Positions 1 through 9,252 of a stretch of 64,000 nt of DNA are shown here, one piece after another; the first letter of the stretch is position 1; the number at the start of each line of letters is the position of its first letter. The translations under genes and the position numbers were made by a program. The stretch is from Tissierella sp. MB52-C2 (GTDB lineage: Bacteria > Bacillota > Clostridia > Tissierellales > Tissierellaceae), in the NCBI RefSeq assembly GCF_030931715.1, contig NZ_CP133261.1, positions 124,001 through 188,000 on the forward strand. Direction: 5' to 3'. The notes beneath the pieces are model-generated. The model was given only the letters and a program-made list of their open reading frames with translations, did not search any database and was not told the origin of the DNA.

Positions 1-70
1 ATATATGGGAAATAAAAGAGGATATGATAATAGATGTGCTGAAGTAGAAGAAAAGTGATTTTGAAATAGA

Positions 71-112
71 TTATTGCCAATGATTATATAAATATAGAGT
101 CATTGGCAATAA
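71..112. repeat. Perfect 13-bp inverted repeat upstream of the LysR gene
   Basis: Arms TTATTGCCAATGA (71-83) and TCATTGGCAATAA (100-112) are exact reverse complements around a 16-nt loop. There is no good T-tract on either strand, so it may be a weak terminator for a gene lying left of the window or a regulator-binding palindrome. Short open frames at 3-47 and 2-58 end in stops and may be the tail of that upstream gene, but they are too short to identify. Confidence 0.5.
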
Positions 113-210
113 AAAATACATATAGCTGAATTGTTGAAACTTTAACAGGCTTATAGTATATTATGTATAGTCTAAAATATGTCAATGTTTATAAATAGAT
201 AGGAGAAAAT

Positions 211-1116
211 ATGGATTTTAATCAATTAAGATATATAGTAGAGATTGTTGAAACAGGGAGCATATCAAAGGCAGCCAGTAATCTGTTTATATCTCAGCCT
301 AATTTAAGTAATCAAATTACAAGTTTAGAAAACGAAATAGGTAAAAACATTTTCTATAGAAATAATAGGGGAGTAACTTTAACTTCCTATGGCGTTGAAG
401 TATATCATCATGCCAAATCACTAGTAAAACAGTTTGAAATTATTGAAGGCAAACTTTTAACAAAATCCAATGGAAATAAGATAAAGATTGCTTCCTTTGG
501 TTCTGAGGTAATCAATTTTCAATTTTATGAAGTTTGTAGAAGATATAATAATGAAAACTATGAATTTGAGCTTTATGAATCGGGTGTAGAAGAATCTATA
601 GAAAAGGTAATAACGAGAGATTGTGATATAGGGATTATAATTTACAGTGAATTTCAAAGAAAAAAGCTATTACAATATTTAGTAGCAGAGGGATTAGAGT
701 TACAGGATTTATTTGTGGGACAAATGAAGATTCATATGAGCAAGAAATATGAAAAGAGTAAAATGGAAAGTTTAAGTAGAGATGATTTGCAGGGGCTTTT
801 CCATGTGAAAAAAACTTATTTATTTGAAGGAATGTTTAGCTTGAATTATGAGTTGGAGTATTTAGGTATTCCTGAAACTAATAAAACAATTTTAGCCAAC
901 GGAAACAAGACGTATAATGATGCTTTGCATAATCTACCATCCTTTGCAATGGAAATAGACTGGAAATGTAAGAAAAAGATTCACAGCGATTTGGCGAGGA
1001 TTTCTTATGAAAAGAAACATCTAGATATAACTTGTGCAATGGTTAAGAGAAAAAATGAAATATTAAAAGAAGAACTACTTTTTTTCGTTGATAAACTAAT
1101 AGAGTCATATAATTAG
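211..1116 (+). CDS. LysR-family transcriptional regulator
   Basis: This is a 301-residue protein of normal LysR length. Residues 1-60 form the winged helix-turn-helix, with the hallmark stretch GSISKAASNLFISQPNLSNQ followed by the wing (RNNRGVTLTSYG). The rest should be the periplasmic-binding-protein-like effector domain that senses a small molecule. The ATG is preceded by AGGAG at good spacing. The flavodoxin-fold lipoprotein gene starts about 70 bp downstream in the same direction, and LysR proteins often control neighbouring reductase genes, so that is a plausible target. The effector cannot be read from the sequence. Confidence 0.93.
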   Translation: MDFNQLRYIVEIVETGSISKAASNLFISQPNLSNQITSLENEIGKNIFYRNNRGVTLTSYGVEVYHHAKSLVKQFEIIEGKLLTKSNGNKIKIASFGSEVINFQFYEVCRRYNNENYEFELYESGVEESIEKVITRDCDIGIIIYSEFQRKKLLQYLVAEGLELQDLFVGQMKIHMSKKYEKSKMESLSRDDLQGLFHVKKTYLFEGMFSLNYELEYLGIPETNKTILANGNKTYNDALHNLPSFAMEIDWKCKKKIHSDLARISYEKKHLDITCAMVKRKNEILKEELLFFVDKLIESYN

Positions 1117-1189
1117 TTCTGATACTTAGATATTAATAGCTATATTAAGGCTATTTAATATAATAAAATATTTTACATAGGAGGAAGCC

Positions 1190-2062
1190 ATGAAGAAAAG
1201 AATTTTAGCAATAACTATGATTTTATCTTTAGTTATGACTATGGCAGGATGCGCAAAAAATGAAAATAATGTGGTAAATGAAAATGATGTACAAGATGTG
1301 TCAACAGAGGAAAGTATTGATGTAGGAACATCTGCAACTGTTGATGGAGCAACATCAGCAACAATAGTACCAGATGAATTAATTCAAGAGTATAAGCCAA
1401 AAGGCTTCACAGATGAAGCTGGAAAGAAGGCTCTATTTGTAGTAGGGGATCCAAGAAAATATAGTTTGAACTATGATTTGATTAATACAGCTATGAAGCA
1501 TTTTGAAGAAAAAGGTGTAGAGGTTGAATTAAGGGATTTATATGATATGGGCTTTAATCCTGTACTTACAGCAGAGAACTTCTATTATGCTAAGGATGGA
1601 TTTGGAGAGCCAACTCCAGAAATAAAAAAAGAGCAAGAATTTGTAGCAAAGGCTGATTATATTATATTCTGCTATCCGAACTGGCATGATACTCCAACGG
1701 CAATAGTTAAAGGATATATGGAAACTGTATTTGCTAAACAGTTTGCATATCAAGATACAGACAAAGGACTAGAGGGAATGCTAAAAGATAAAAGTATATA
1801 TACCATAATGAACGCAGGATTCTTAGGTGGCGGTAGAGGTTATATAGGTGATGGAGTAGGTATTGATGATGAAGCTTGGGATGAATATATGGAAGCTTTT
1901 AGAGTATTAGATGAGGATACAGCTGGTTTCTGGGGAGTTGAAAATAAAGGTAGATTTGTAAACGATAGATCACCAAAAAACAGTTCTGAAACTTATGAAG
2001 AGGAATTAACAAAATTAAGAGAAGAATTGATTGAAAAACTAAATAAAGATTTTTTTAATTAG
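1190..2062 (+). CDS. Flavodoxin-fold NAD(P)H oxidoreductase, lipoprotein form
   Basis: The 290-residue product begins with a lipoprotein signal (KKRILAITMILSLVMTMAGC), so it should be anchored on the outer face of the membrane. Residues 30-75 are a Thr/Ser/Asn-rich linker. From about residue 80 the sequence matches the Flavodoxin_2 (NQO1/MdaB-like) family: KALFVVGDPR is the first strand and FMN phosphate region, and FCYPNWHDTPTAIVKGYMETVF is typical of the quinone-reductase-like core. An exported flavodoxin-fold reductase is unusual because the family is mostly cytoplasmic. A strong AGGAGG precedes the start. It is probably co-regulated with, or controlled by, the LysR gene upstream. The electron acceptor is unknown. 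Confidence 0.8.
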   Translation: MKKRILAITMILSLVMTMAGCAKNENNVVNENDVQDVSTEESIDVGTSATVDGATSATIVPDELIQEYKPKGFTDEAGKKALFVVGDPRKYSLNYDLINTAMKHFEEKGVEVELRDLYDMGFNPVLTAENFYYAKDGFGEPTPEIKKEQEFVAKADYIIFCYPNWHDTPTAIVKGYMETVFAKQFAYQDTDKGLEGMLKDKSIYTIMNAGFLGGGRGYIGDGVGIDDEAWDEYMEAFRVLDEDTAGFWGVENKGRFVNDRSPKNSSETYEEELTKLREELIEKLNKDFFN

Positions 2063-2070
2063 AATTAATG

Positions 2071-2094
2071 GCTCCTAGAAATAGGAGCTTTTTT
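2071..2094 (+). terminator. Intrinsic terminator after the flavodoxin-fold gene
   Basis: Stem GCTCCT/AGGAGC (2071-2088) is followed by TTTTTT. Confidence 0.85.
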
Positions 2095-2270
2095 ATATGA
2101 CCAATAGGAAAAAATCACAGAAAAGAACTTGAATTGACATACGAATAAACTAGGAATTATAAAGCAAAATATAAGTAGTTAGTTTTGGTCTTGCTTGTAT
2201 TTTAATTTATATAAGATTAATCAAAACATTACTACAACTTTATTTAGATTTAACAGACATGAGTTATAGT

Positions 2271-2296
2271 GTATTTGTAAGTAAAAAAACAAATAC
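2271..2296 (+). promoter_or_regulatory. Inverted repeat immediately upstream of the alkaline phosphatase RBS
   Basis: Arms GTATTTGT (2271-2278) and ACAAATAC (2289-2296) are exact complements separated by 10 nt. The repeat ends 7 nt before the GGAGGG ribosome binding site, so it could be an operator or an mRNA hairpin gating translation. No convincing Pho-box direct repeats were recognised nearby. Confidence 0.45.
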
Positions 2297-2313
2297 AAAT
2301 GTGGAGGGATTTT

Positions 2314-3882
2314 ATGTCTAAAAGGTTTTTTTCGTCTTTATTACTATTAATATTGATGGTTTCGTTTGTGACTGGATGCTCTTTAGTTTCTAAAGCTAGT
2401 CTGACACCTCAATTAGCTAAAGCAAACGAGGCAAAAATGGCAGCAGCAAAAGAAACAGCAAAATCTCCAAAATACATATTCATGTTTATTGGAGATGGGA
2501 TGTCAGCAGTTCAAGTAAATTCAGCTCAGATCTATGGTGGAAAAAACCAACATAACAACTTAAAATTGAATGTACTTAATTTTCAGAATTTCGAAGCGAT
2601 AGGATATCAAACTACACATGATGCTACTTCATTTGCACCAGATTCAGCTTCTACAGCTACATCATTATCATCAGGATTTAAAACATGGAGTGGTACTATA
2701 GGATTGAGACCAATAGGTAATATTTCAGGTAATAAGGCTGAAAACGTAGATTCTAATAATGTGCCTAAAACTATTGCAGAAAGGCTGAAAAAAGAAAAAG
2801 GGATGAAGATAGGCATAGTTTCAACAGTTACTCTAAACCATGCAACACCAGCAGCCTATTATGCACATGTAGCATCAAGAAATGACTATTATGATATAGC
2901 GATGCAAATGTCAGAATCAGGATTTGATTATTTTGGTGGTGGAACATTAAGTAAAGCAAAAGGTAATAACGATAATCAAAAAGATGCATATGAAGTTATG
3001 AAGGAAAAAGGATATAAAATAGTAAATACAAAAGAAGAGATTTTATCTCTAAACAATCAATCGGGTAAAGTATATGCAATTACCCCTAAAGTTCAAGATG
3101 GTGGTGCTATGGCATATGCAATAGATAGTAAAGATGGAGATATTACTCTTGCTGATTTCGTTAAAAAAGGCATAGATGTTCTTGATAATGAGAAAGGATT
3201 CTTTATAATGGCTGAATCAGGGAAGATTGACTGGGCAGGCCATGCTAATGATGCAAAATCAAATATTGGTGATGTTTTAGCTTTTGAAGATTCTATTCAA
3301 GTAGCTATTGATTTTGCTAAGAAACATCCAGAAGAAACACTAATTATCGTAACAGGTGACCACGAAACAGGTGGAATGACTATAGGTCAAGCTACAACAG
3401 GATATGATGTAGCACTAGAAATTTTAAAAAATCAAAAGATGTCATATGTAGCATTTGATGCATTACTTGATAAAATGATAGAAGAAAATCCTAAGCTAAC
3501 TTTTAAAGATATAATGCCGGTTATTAGTGAAAACTTTGGTCTTAAAAATGAGTATAAAGACGGCGAAGGTGATGATCCATATATGGCTCTAGAACTTTCA
3601 AACAGCGAAGTAGAAAGACTAGAGAAATCATTTAATGAGACTATGGCAGAAGAACCATCAAAGGATGAGGAATCATATAGATTATATGGTGGCTACAATC
3701 CCTTATCAGTTACATTGACTCATATCCTAAACAATAAAGCTGGTATAGGTTGGACTTCCTATTCTCATACAGGAGTACCAGTTCCAGTATATGCTACAGG
3801 TGCACAAGCTGAATTATTTAACGGTGCATACGATAATACTGAAGTTTATCATAAGTTAGTTACTGCAACAGGATTAAAATAA
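2314..3882 (+). CDS. Alkaline phosphatase (PhoA family), lipoprotein
   Basis: The product hydrolyses phosphate monoesters outside the membrane. An upstream in-frame ATG at 2299 exists, but GGAGGG at 2303-2308 lies inside that extension, so 2314 is the likelier start (522 residues). The N-terminus is a lipoprotein signal ending in VTGC. Family motifs are in order: FIGDGMS (metal Asp), DSASTATSLSSG (catalytic Ser region), TLNHATPAAYYAHVASR, AESGKIDWAGHAND (metal ligands), VTGDHETGG and the late His of SHTGVPVPVYATG. All metal and nucleophile positions expected for an active enzyme appear present. An intrinsic terminator follows, then a YibE/F gene on the same strand. Confidence 0.93.
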   Translation: MSKRFFSSLLLLILMVSFVTGCSLVSKASLTPQLAKANEAKMAAAKETAKSPKYIFMFIGDGMSAVQVNSAQIYGGKNQHNNLKLNVLNFQNFEAIGYQTTHDATSFAPDSASTATSLSSGFKTWSGTIGLRPIGNISGNKAENVDSNNVPKTIAERLKKEKGMKIGIVSTVTLNHATPAAYYAHVASRNDYYDIAMQMSESGFDYFGGGTLSKAKGNNDNQKDAYEVMKEKGYKIVNTKEEILSLNNQSGKVYAITPKVQDGGAMAYAIDSKDGDITLADFVKKGIDVLDNEKGFFIMAESGKIDWAGHANDAKSNIGDVLAFEDSIQVAIDFAKKHPEETLIIVTGDHETGGMTIGQATTGYDVALEILKNQKMSYVAFDALLDKMIEENPKLTFKDIMPVISENFGLKNEYKDGEGDDPYMALELSNSEVERLEKSFNETMAEEPSKDEESYRLYGGYNPLSVTLTHILNNKAGIGWTSYSHTGVPVPVYATGAQAELFNGAYDNTEVYHKLVTATGLK

Positions 3883-3897
3883 ACTAAGAACAAATAG

Positions 3898-3922
3898 GGC
3901 TGGAATATTTCCAGCCTTGTTT
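3898..3922 (+). terminator. Intrinsic terminator after the alkaline phosphatase
   Basis: Stem GGCTGGAA (3898-3905) and TTCCAGCC (3909-3916) with a 3-nt loop and a T-rich tail. Confidence 0.85.
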
Positions 3923-3942
3923 AAATGAAAGGGGGATAATTT

Positions 3943-5103
3943 TTGAAAGACATTTTAAGTAACGTTAATAGAAAGGAAGTAGGATTTATTTTTTCCCTTC
4001 TAATTCTATTAATAATACTTGTATTATTACCAACAGGATTTGACAAACAATTATATACACACACAGAGGGAGCAAGGGCAAAAGTATTATCTGTTGATAA
4101 CTCAAATGTACTTAATACAGGATTATTTAAGCAAGGTGATCAACGTACTATAATCAAAATAGAGACAGGCTCATATAAGGGACAGATAGTAGATGCAAAT
4201 AATATGTTGACAGGTAGTCTTGCAGAAGACAAGCTCTTTGTAGAAGGTGATAAGGCATGGGTACTTATTGGTTTTGATGAGAATGGAAATATCAACTTCG
4301 CTAATATGGTGGATCATTATAGATTAAACAAGGAAGCAGTGCTTATATGGTGCTTCGCTCTAGTTATTGTAATTTTTTTAGGATTTACAGGCGTTAGAAC
4401 ATTATTATCCTTTGCTTTTGCATTACTTAGTATATGGAAAATATTGATTCCAGCGATGTTAAAGGGATTCAATCCTATTTTAATAGCTTTAATAGTTGGA
4501 AATACCTTAACAATCATAACTAGCTTATTAGTTGCTGGTTTTACAAAAAAATCATATGCAGCTATTATAAGTACAATTTCTTGTTCCTTTGCGACTTGTA
4601 TTTTAGCAATCATATTCGGCAACTATTTCAATATTCATGGTGCAGTTATGACTTGGTCAGAATCACTACTTTATGCAGGTTTTTTGAAGCTTGATTTAAC
4701 AGCTATTTTCCAAGCAGGAATATATCTTGCAAGTTCTGGAGCAATATTAGATCTAGCTGTAGATATTTCATCGGCACTAGAAGAAATTGTAAATAACAAT
4801 CCCAGTGTGACTAAAAAAGATCTAATATTATCTGGATTCAATATTGGAAAATCTGTAGTTGGAACCCAGACGACCACCCTTTTATTTGCATATATGGGAA
4901 GTTATTTATCAGTCATGATGGTTTATATGGCTCAAGAAACACCAATGCTAAACATACTTAATTCAAAGACAATAGCTGCAGAGATACTTCATACCTTTGT
5001 GGGATGTATAGGGCTTGTACTGGTTTCTCCTTTGACATCAGTAATTTGTGGATTTTTATTTGAAAAAGGAAAAGGTAATGGAAAGTTAGATGAGAGTTTT
5101 TGA
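3943..5103 (+). CDS. YibE/F-like integral membrane protein
   Basis: This 386-residue protein starts at TTG, placed 5 nt after GGGGGAT. One N-terminal transmembrane segment (about residues 15-32) precedes a roughly 90-residue extracytoplasmic domain, followed by about seven hydrophobic segments from residue 130 onward. The arrangement and the conserved stretch GAILDLAVDISSALEEI match the YibE/F family, whose function is not established. The preceding gene is an exported alkaline phosphatase, but a terminator separates them, so co-transcription would need read-through. Confidence 0.8.
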   Translation: MKDILSNVNRKEVGFIFSLLILLIILVLLPTGFDKQLYTHTEGARAKVLSVDNSNVLNTGLFKQGDQRTIIKIETGSYKGQIVDANNMLTGSLAEDKLFVEGDKAWVLIGFDENGNINFANMVDHYRLNKEAVLIWCFALVIVIFLGFTGVRTLLSFAFALLSIWKILIPAMLKGFNPILIALIVGNTLTIITSLLVAGFTKKSYAAIISTISCSFATCILAIIFGNYFNIHGAVMTWSESLLYAGFLKLDLTAIFQAGIYLASSGAILDLAVDISSALEEIVNNNPSVTKKDLILSGFNIGKSVVGTQTTTLLFAYMGSYLSVMMVYMAQETPMLNILNSKTIAAEILHTFVGCIGLVLVSPLTSVICGFLFEKGKGNGKLDESF

Positions 5104-5157
5104 AATTGAGGATTGGAATGGAGAGATTTAGATTATATCATATCATAAATAAATTAT

Positions 5158-5186
5158 AGGGAACACCTTGGCGTTCCCTAATTTTA
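5158..5186. terminator. Bidirectional terminator between convergent genes
   Basis: Stem AGGGAAC (5158-5164) and GTTCCCT (5173-5179) with T-rich flanks on both strands serves the YibE/F gene (+) and the SDR gene (-). Confidence 0.8.
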
Positions 5187-5951
5187 TTAATATGCAGTCC
5201 ATCCTCCATCAACTGCTATACATTGTCCGTTTACATAGCTTGCGTCGTCACTCGCTAAGAATACTGCAACCGTTGCGATTTCACTGCCTTTTCCAGTTCT
5301 TGGATTGCCAGCTGCACCTGATGTCGCCATATTCATTCCTTCCATATTTATGTTTTTCATAAATTCTCCTGCGCCTATTTCCGTTTCAATTCCACCAGGA
5401 CATATAGCGTTACATCTAATATTTTTCTTAGAATACATAAAAGCAGTATTTTTTGTTAGACCTATTAAAGCATGTTTTGATGCAGTATATGCTGCTCCAG
5501 CTCTAGAACCAAATAAACCACCTATGGAAGCAACATTTATAATATTTCCACCTCCATTAGCTAAGAAAATTTCTACAGCTTTTCTCATGGAGTAGAAAGG
5601 TGAATATACATTTAAGTTGAAAACTTTTTCAATCATTTCATCTTTTACTTCGCCAACAGGACTGAAATCGTCCATTATTCCTGCATTATTTACTAAAATA
5701 TCTAGTCTTCCAGATTCTTTATAAGCTTTTTCAACCATGTTTTCTGTGGCTTCTTTACACATTAAATCGGCTGCAATAGGTATTATTTTGCCTTCTAAAT
5801 CCTTGGAGCTATTTGCTAATTCTTCAAGTCTTTCTACTCTTCTAGCTACAGCATATACAATAGCACCTTCTTTAGCAAAATAATAAGCTATATCCTTACC
5901 CATTCCCGCACTAGCACCCGTTACAATAGCTACTTTATCTTTTAATTTCAT
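5187..5951 (-). CDS. Short-chain dehydrogenase/reductase (SDR)
   Basis: The 254-residue product is a classical SDR of typical length. The NAD(P)-binding motif TGASAGMG lies near residue 12, NNAG near 87-90, a catalytic Ser in NVASIGG, and the YxxxK catalytic pair in YTASK near 156-160. The C-terminus carries VNGQCIAVDGGW, typical of the 3-oxoacyl-ACP reductase/glucose dehydrogenase-like group. An AGGAGG stands before the ATG. It is monocistronic and may be controlled by the AraC-type gene upstream on the same strand. The substrate cannot be assigned. Confidence 0.92.
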   Translation of the reverse strand: MKLKDKVAIVTGASAGMGKDIAYYFAKEGAIVYAVARRVERLEELANSSKDLEGKIIPIAADLMCKEATENMVEKAYKESGRLDILVNNAGIMDDFSPVGEVKDEMIEKVFNLNVYSPFYSMRKAVEIFLANGGGNIINVASIGGLFGSRAGAAYTASKHALIGLTKNTAFMYSKKNIRCNAICPGGIETEIGAGEFMKNINMEGMNMATSGAAGNPRTGKGSEIATVAVFLASDDASYVNGQCIAVDGGWTAY

Positions 5952-6081
5952 AAAATACCTCCTATTTATGATAGATTTTAAATAAATAACTAGTTCATAT
6001 GTTAATAATATAACAAATAGGAGTTTTCTTCAATTGACAAACATGTGATATTGACTAAAATCTAATTAACATTTTTGTCAT

Positions 6082-7488
6082 CTAAAACTCAAAAGAATAA
6101 CTAACTTTAGCATTTTTAATCTTTTTATCAAGCATTTTCTTTATATCATGGGCTTCTTTATATAAGGACATATCCCTGAAATTGATAAAAAAGTACCACT
6201 TATTAACGGTTTTTATGCTATAGCGGAAAATACAATTATCTATAAACTTATTAACTACATTATATAGCAATGTTTCTTTTATACTATCACAGTTTAATCT
6301 AAAATAAAGAGAAACACCAAAGTCTAATGATAAGTTTACTAAGAGGTCAATACTATTCCAATTGAATATAAAATTAGTTTCTTCTAAGTGAAAGTTACAA
6401 TAATCAAAAAGATTGATTAGGATATGATTAGAAGAACTAGGGGCAAGATTTTTATCTTTTGTACATAGATATTTAATCTTCATATAATTTTCAACAAAAA
6501 ATGAAATATCTGAGTTCAAATTATGGTCATATAGGGCTATAAAGTAATTATTTATATAATCCTTGAGAATTTTTCCTAAATTATTAAATTCTAAGTTTTC
6601 ATAGTGGAAGCCCCTTTGCATGTATGAAAAGGATTTATTTCTATATTCTATAGGCATACACCCAAACCATTTTTTAAAATGCCTGTAATAATATTTTACA
6701 TCTGAAAATCCACATTGTTCTGATATACTAGTGATATTTATATTGTTAAGTAGTAGATATTCTGATTTTAATACTCTTTGACAACTAATACATTCTTGAA
6801 AACTATAAGAACTGAGATTTTTCCAAAAATGTGAGAAGTAGTTTTTTGTAATGAACTCCTTAGCTACTATATCATCTAAAGTAATTTTTTCTCCATAATG
6901 TTCATCAATAAACTTGATGATTCTGTGATATCTATCTAACTGTATCTGACTAATAAATTTATTAGATTTCCTTTGGAATTGGAGCCAATTAAATTCATAT
7001 ACCATTGAATATATCAATTGATGCTCATATTTTTCTGTTAGTTTTTTTGATAACATATTTTCATCTATAGCATCAGATAATATACTAATTAGCAGGTTTC
7101 TAAATCTTTTTTTGTACTCTATTCTTATATCACAATCTAAATTATAGCCGCTTTTTTCTCTTTGATTTTCAGAATATACATTGCTCCTAAAAGTCATATA
7201 TTTTATATACTCAAATTGGTTTTCAAAATAATCTAAATTAATATGGAAAATAGCAATTATTGCATTATTGGAGCTACTAATAGAATGAATATATTTATTA
7301 TTTATAAACCAAAAATCACCTTCTTGAATAATATTATGTTCAAAGCTGGAGGTAATCTCAACAGAACCTCTAATAGGAAGGATTATTTCTATAACATTTT
7401 CATGCCAGTGAATAGAATATCTACTAATTGATTGGACTTTAAGGCTAAAAGGAATATCTTTTTTGAACTCGATTTTTTCGTTGTACAT
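6082..7488 (-). CDS. AraC-family regulator with an extra C-terminal domain
   Basis: This 468-residue protein is longer than the usual 280-300. Residues 1-100 look like a cupin-type sensing domain (HWHENVIEIILPI, typical of AraC ligand domains). The double helix-turn-helix is central, about residues 190-285, ending in the signature GFSDVKYYYRHFKKWFGCMP. About 180 residues follow with no family I recognise. Related long clostridial AraC proteins carry a glycoside-hydrolase-39-like C-terminal domain, and this could be a short divergent form, but no catalytic residues can be pointed to. It lies upstream of, and in the same direction as, the SDR gene. Confidence 0.82.
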   Translation of the reverse strand: MYNEKIEFKKDIPFSLKVQSISRYSIHWHENVIEIILPIRGSVEITSSFEHNIIQEGDFWFINNKYIHSISSSNNAIIAIFHINLDYFENQFEYIKYMTFRSNVYSENQREKSGYNLDCDIRIEYKKRFRNLLISILSDAIDENMLSKKLTEKYEHQLIYSMVYEFNWLQFQRKSNKFISQIQLDRYHRIIKFIDEHYGEKITLDDIVAKEFITKNYFSHFWKNLSSYSFQECISCQRVLKSEYLLLNNINITSISEQCGFSDVKYYYRHFKKWFGCMPIEYRNKSFSYMQRGFHYENLEFNNLGKILKDYINNYFIALYDHNLNSDISFFVENYMKIKYLCTKDKNLAPSSSNHILINLFDYCNFHLEETNFIFNWNSIDLLVNLSLDFGVSLYFRLNCDSIKETLLYNVVNKFIDNCIFRYSIKTVNKWYFFINFRDMSLYKEAHDIKKMLDKKIKNAKVSYSFEF

Positions 7489-7668
7489 GGAATCACCTTC
7501 CTATAGATATTAATTAAATTATATCAGAAGCTTTATGGTTAACAATATCTTTGGATAGAGGAATCTATGAAAGATTGATCTCTCTAGATTCAAATACTAG
7601 AAAATAGATTGCTTATATATTGAAAACATCAGTTATTTAACAATTTATATAAATATAAAATTTTCCTG

Positions 7669-7697
7669 TTGCAAATTTATTTTGCATCTGATATACT
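7669..7697 (+). promoter_or_regulatory. Sigma-A-type promoter for the trpB T-box transcript
   Basis: A -35 element TTGCAA (7669-7674) and -10 element TATACT (7692-7697) are separated by exactly 17 nt, about 25-30 nt before the T-box Stem I. Confidence 0.7.
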
Positions 7698-7721
7698 TTT
7701 TTGAAATACAAGAATAAATTC

Positions 7722-7974
7722 GAAGACAAAGAAGAGTAGTTAACTCTTATCTTTCACAGAGAGCTAAAGATTGGTGGGACTTTGGCAAAGAGGGATTTAA
7801 TGAATGGACTTTGTAGAAGCTGGTGGAAATCTATGGAGAGTACCCCGTGCCGGAAGCCTACCGTTAACTAAGGACAGGATATGTTAGTATCCCATTAAGA
7901 GAGATGCATTTTTGCATAATTTAGGTGGCACCGCGAATTCAACCTTCGTCCTATTGAGGATGGAGGTTTTTTTG
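7722..7974 (+). ncRNA. Trp-specific T-box leader controlling trpB
   Basis: Stem I base ACAAAG/CTTTGT encloses the specifier loop. The 3' side reads GAA-UGG-A, giving a UGG (Trp) specifier at 7805-7807. The distal arm contains AGTTAACTCTT and a GGTGGGAC-type loop. The diagnostic T-box AGGTGGCACCGCG lies at about 7923-7935 and is followed by a terminator hairpin (7941-7965) with a run of T. Uncharged tRNA-Trp would be expected to favour read-through into trpB. Confidence 0.93.
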
Positions 7975-8003
7975 TATTTAAATTTAATCTAGGAGGAAGA
8001 AGG

Positions 8004-9161
8004 ATGAAAAGAGAAAATGGATTATTTGGAGAATTTGGCGGAGCTTATGTACCGGAAGAATTGAAAGTAGTATTAGAGGAATTGGAAAAGGAATTCTATA
8101 ATGCTATGGAAGATGAAGAGTTTTTGAAGGAACTAGACTATTATTTAAAGGAATATGTAGGCAGAGAAAATCCACTATATTTTGCAGAAAGACTAACAAA
8201 AGAAGTGGAAGGAGCTAAGATTTATCTAAAAAGGGAAGATCTAAATCACACAGGAGCTCACAAGATTAACAATGCCATAGGACAAGGGCTACTTGCCAAA
8301 AGAATGGGCAAAAAGAGAGTAATAGCAGAAACAGGAGCAGGACAGCATGGAGTTGCTACAGCTACAGTATGTGCTTTGCTAGGACTAGATTGTACAATTT
8401 ATATGGGGGCTGAAGATACTAAAAGGCAAGAGTTAAATGTTTTCAGAATGGAAATGTTAGGGGCAAAGGTAGTGGCAGTAGAGGAAGGAAATAGGACATT
8501 AAAAGAAGCAGTAGACAAGGCATTAGAGGACTATGTAGAAAATAAGGATAATACTTTCTATCTTCTTGGTTCAGCAGTAGGGCCTCATCCATTCCCAATG
8601 ATAGTAAGGACATTTCAATCAGTAATAGGAAGAGAAGCAAGAAAACAAATATTAGAAAAGGAAGGAAGATTGCCTGACTATGTAGTGGCTTGTGTTGGGG
8701 GAGGTAGTAATGCCATAGGTCTATTTTCACCTTTCTATGATGATAAAGAAGTGAAGATGATAGGAGTAGAACCAGCTGGAAAAGGGATAGATACTAAAGA
8801 GCATGCGGCTAGTATATGTAGAGGTAATACGGGGCTAATACATGGTTTCAAATGTTATTTGCTAGATCATAGTACACATTCCATCGCTGCAGGGCTAGAT
8901 TATCCTGGGGTAGGACCGGAACATAGTTATTATAATGATACTAAAAGAGCAGAATATAAATCGGTAACCGATAAAGAAGCCTTAGATGCTTTCTTTAAGC
9001 TATCAAAAACAGAGGGAATAATCCCAGCTTTAGAATCTTCTCATGCCATAGCCTATGGAATGAAGTTAGCTAAGACTTTAGACAAGGATAATATTATAAT
9101 AGTAAACCTTTCTGGTAGAGGGGATAAGGATGTAGCACAAGTAAGAGATATGATAAGGTGA
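8004..9161 (+). CDS. trpB: Tryptophan synthase beta subunit (stand-alone)
   Basis: The enzyme condenses indole with serine to give tryptophan using pyridoxal phosphate. The 385-residue length is usual for TrpB. The start [11 protein letters not shown], the PLP-lysine motif [13 protein letters not shown] (Lys near residue 83), the phosphate loop GGGSNA and the C-terminal SGRGDKD are all intact. AGGAGG lies before the ATG. No trpA, trpE or trpC is adjacent, so this copy may use free indole (salvage) unless partners lie outside the window. Transcription is governed by the Trp T-box just upstream. Confidence 0.97.
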   Translation: MKRENGLFGEFGGAYVPEELKVVLEELEKEFYNAMEDEEFLKELDYYLKEYVGRENPLYFAERLTKEVEGAKIYLKREDLNHTGAHKINNAIGQGLLAKRMGKKRVIAETGAGQHGVATATVCALLGLDCTIYMGAEDTKRQELNVFRMEMLGAKVVAVEEGNRTLKEAVDKALEDYVENKDNTFYLLGSAVGPHPFPMIVRTFQSVIGREARKQILEKEGRLPDYVVACVGGGSNAIGLFSPFYDDKEVKMIGVEPAGKGIDTKEHAASICRGNTGLIHGFKCYLLDHSTHSIAAGLDYPGVGPEHSYYNDTKRAEYKSVTDKEALDAFFKLSKTEGIIPALESSHAIAYGMKLAKTLDKDNIIIVNLSGRGDKDVAQVRDMIR

Positions 9162-9252
9162 GAACTATATTGAAGAAATACGTATAAATATAGTAGAATA
9201 GAATTAGTGGTTTAACTTAGATATAATCAATTGCTTATGAGGGGTGAGTTTA

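Noticed and set aside
4317-4622. Minus-strand 101-codon frame inside the YibE/F gene
   Set aside because: Shadow frame opposite membrane segments of a recognised family.
8443-8730. Minus-strand open frame of 95 codons inside trpB
   Set aside because: It is a leucine/phenylalanine-rich shadow of a fully conserved gene and has no RBS.
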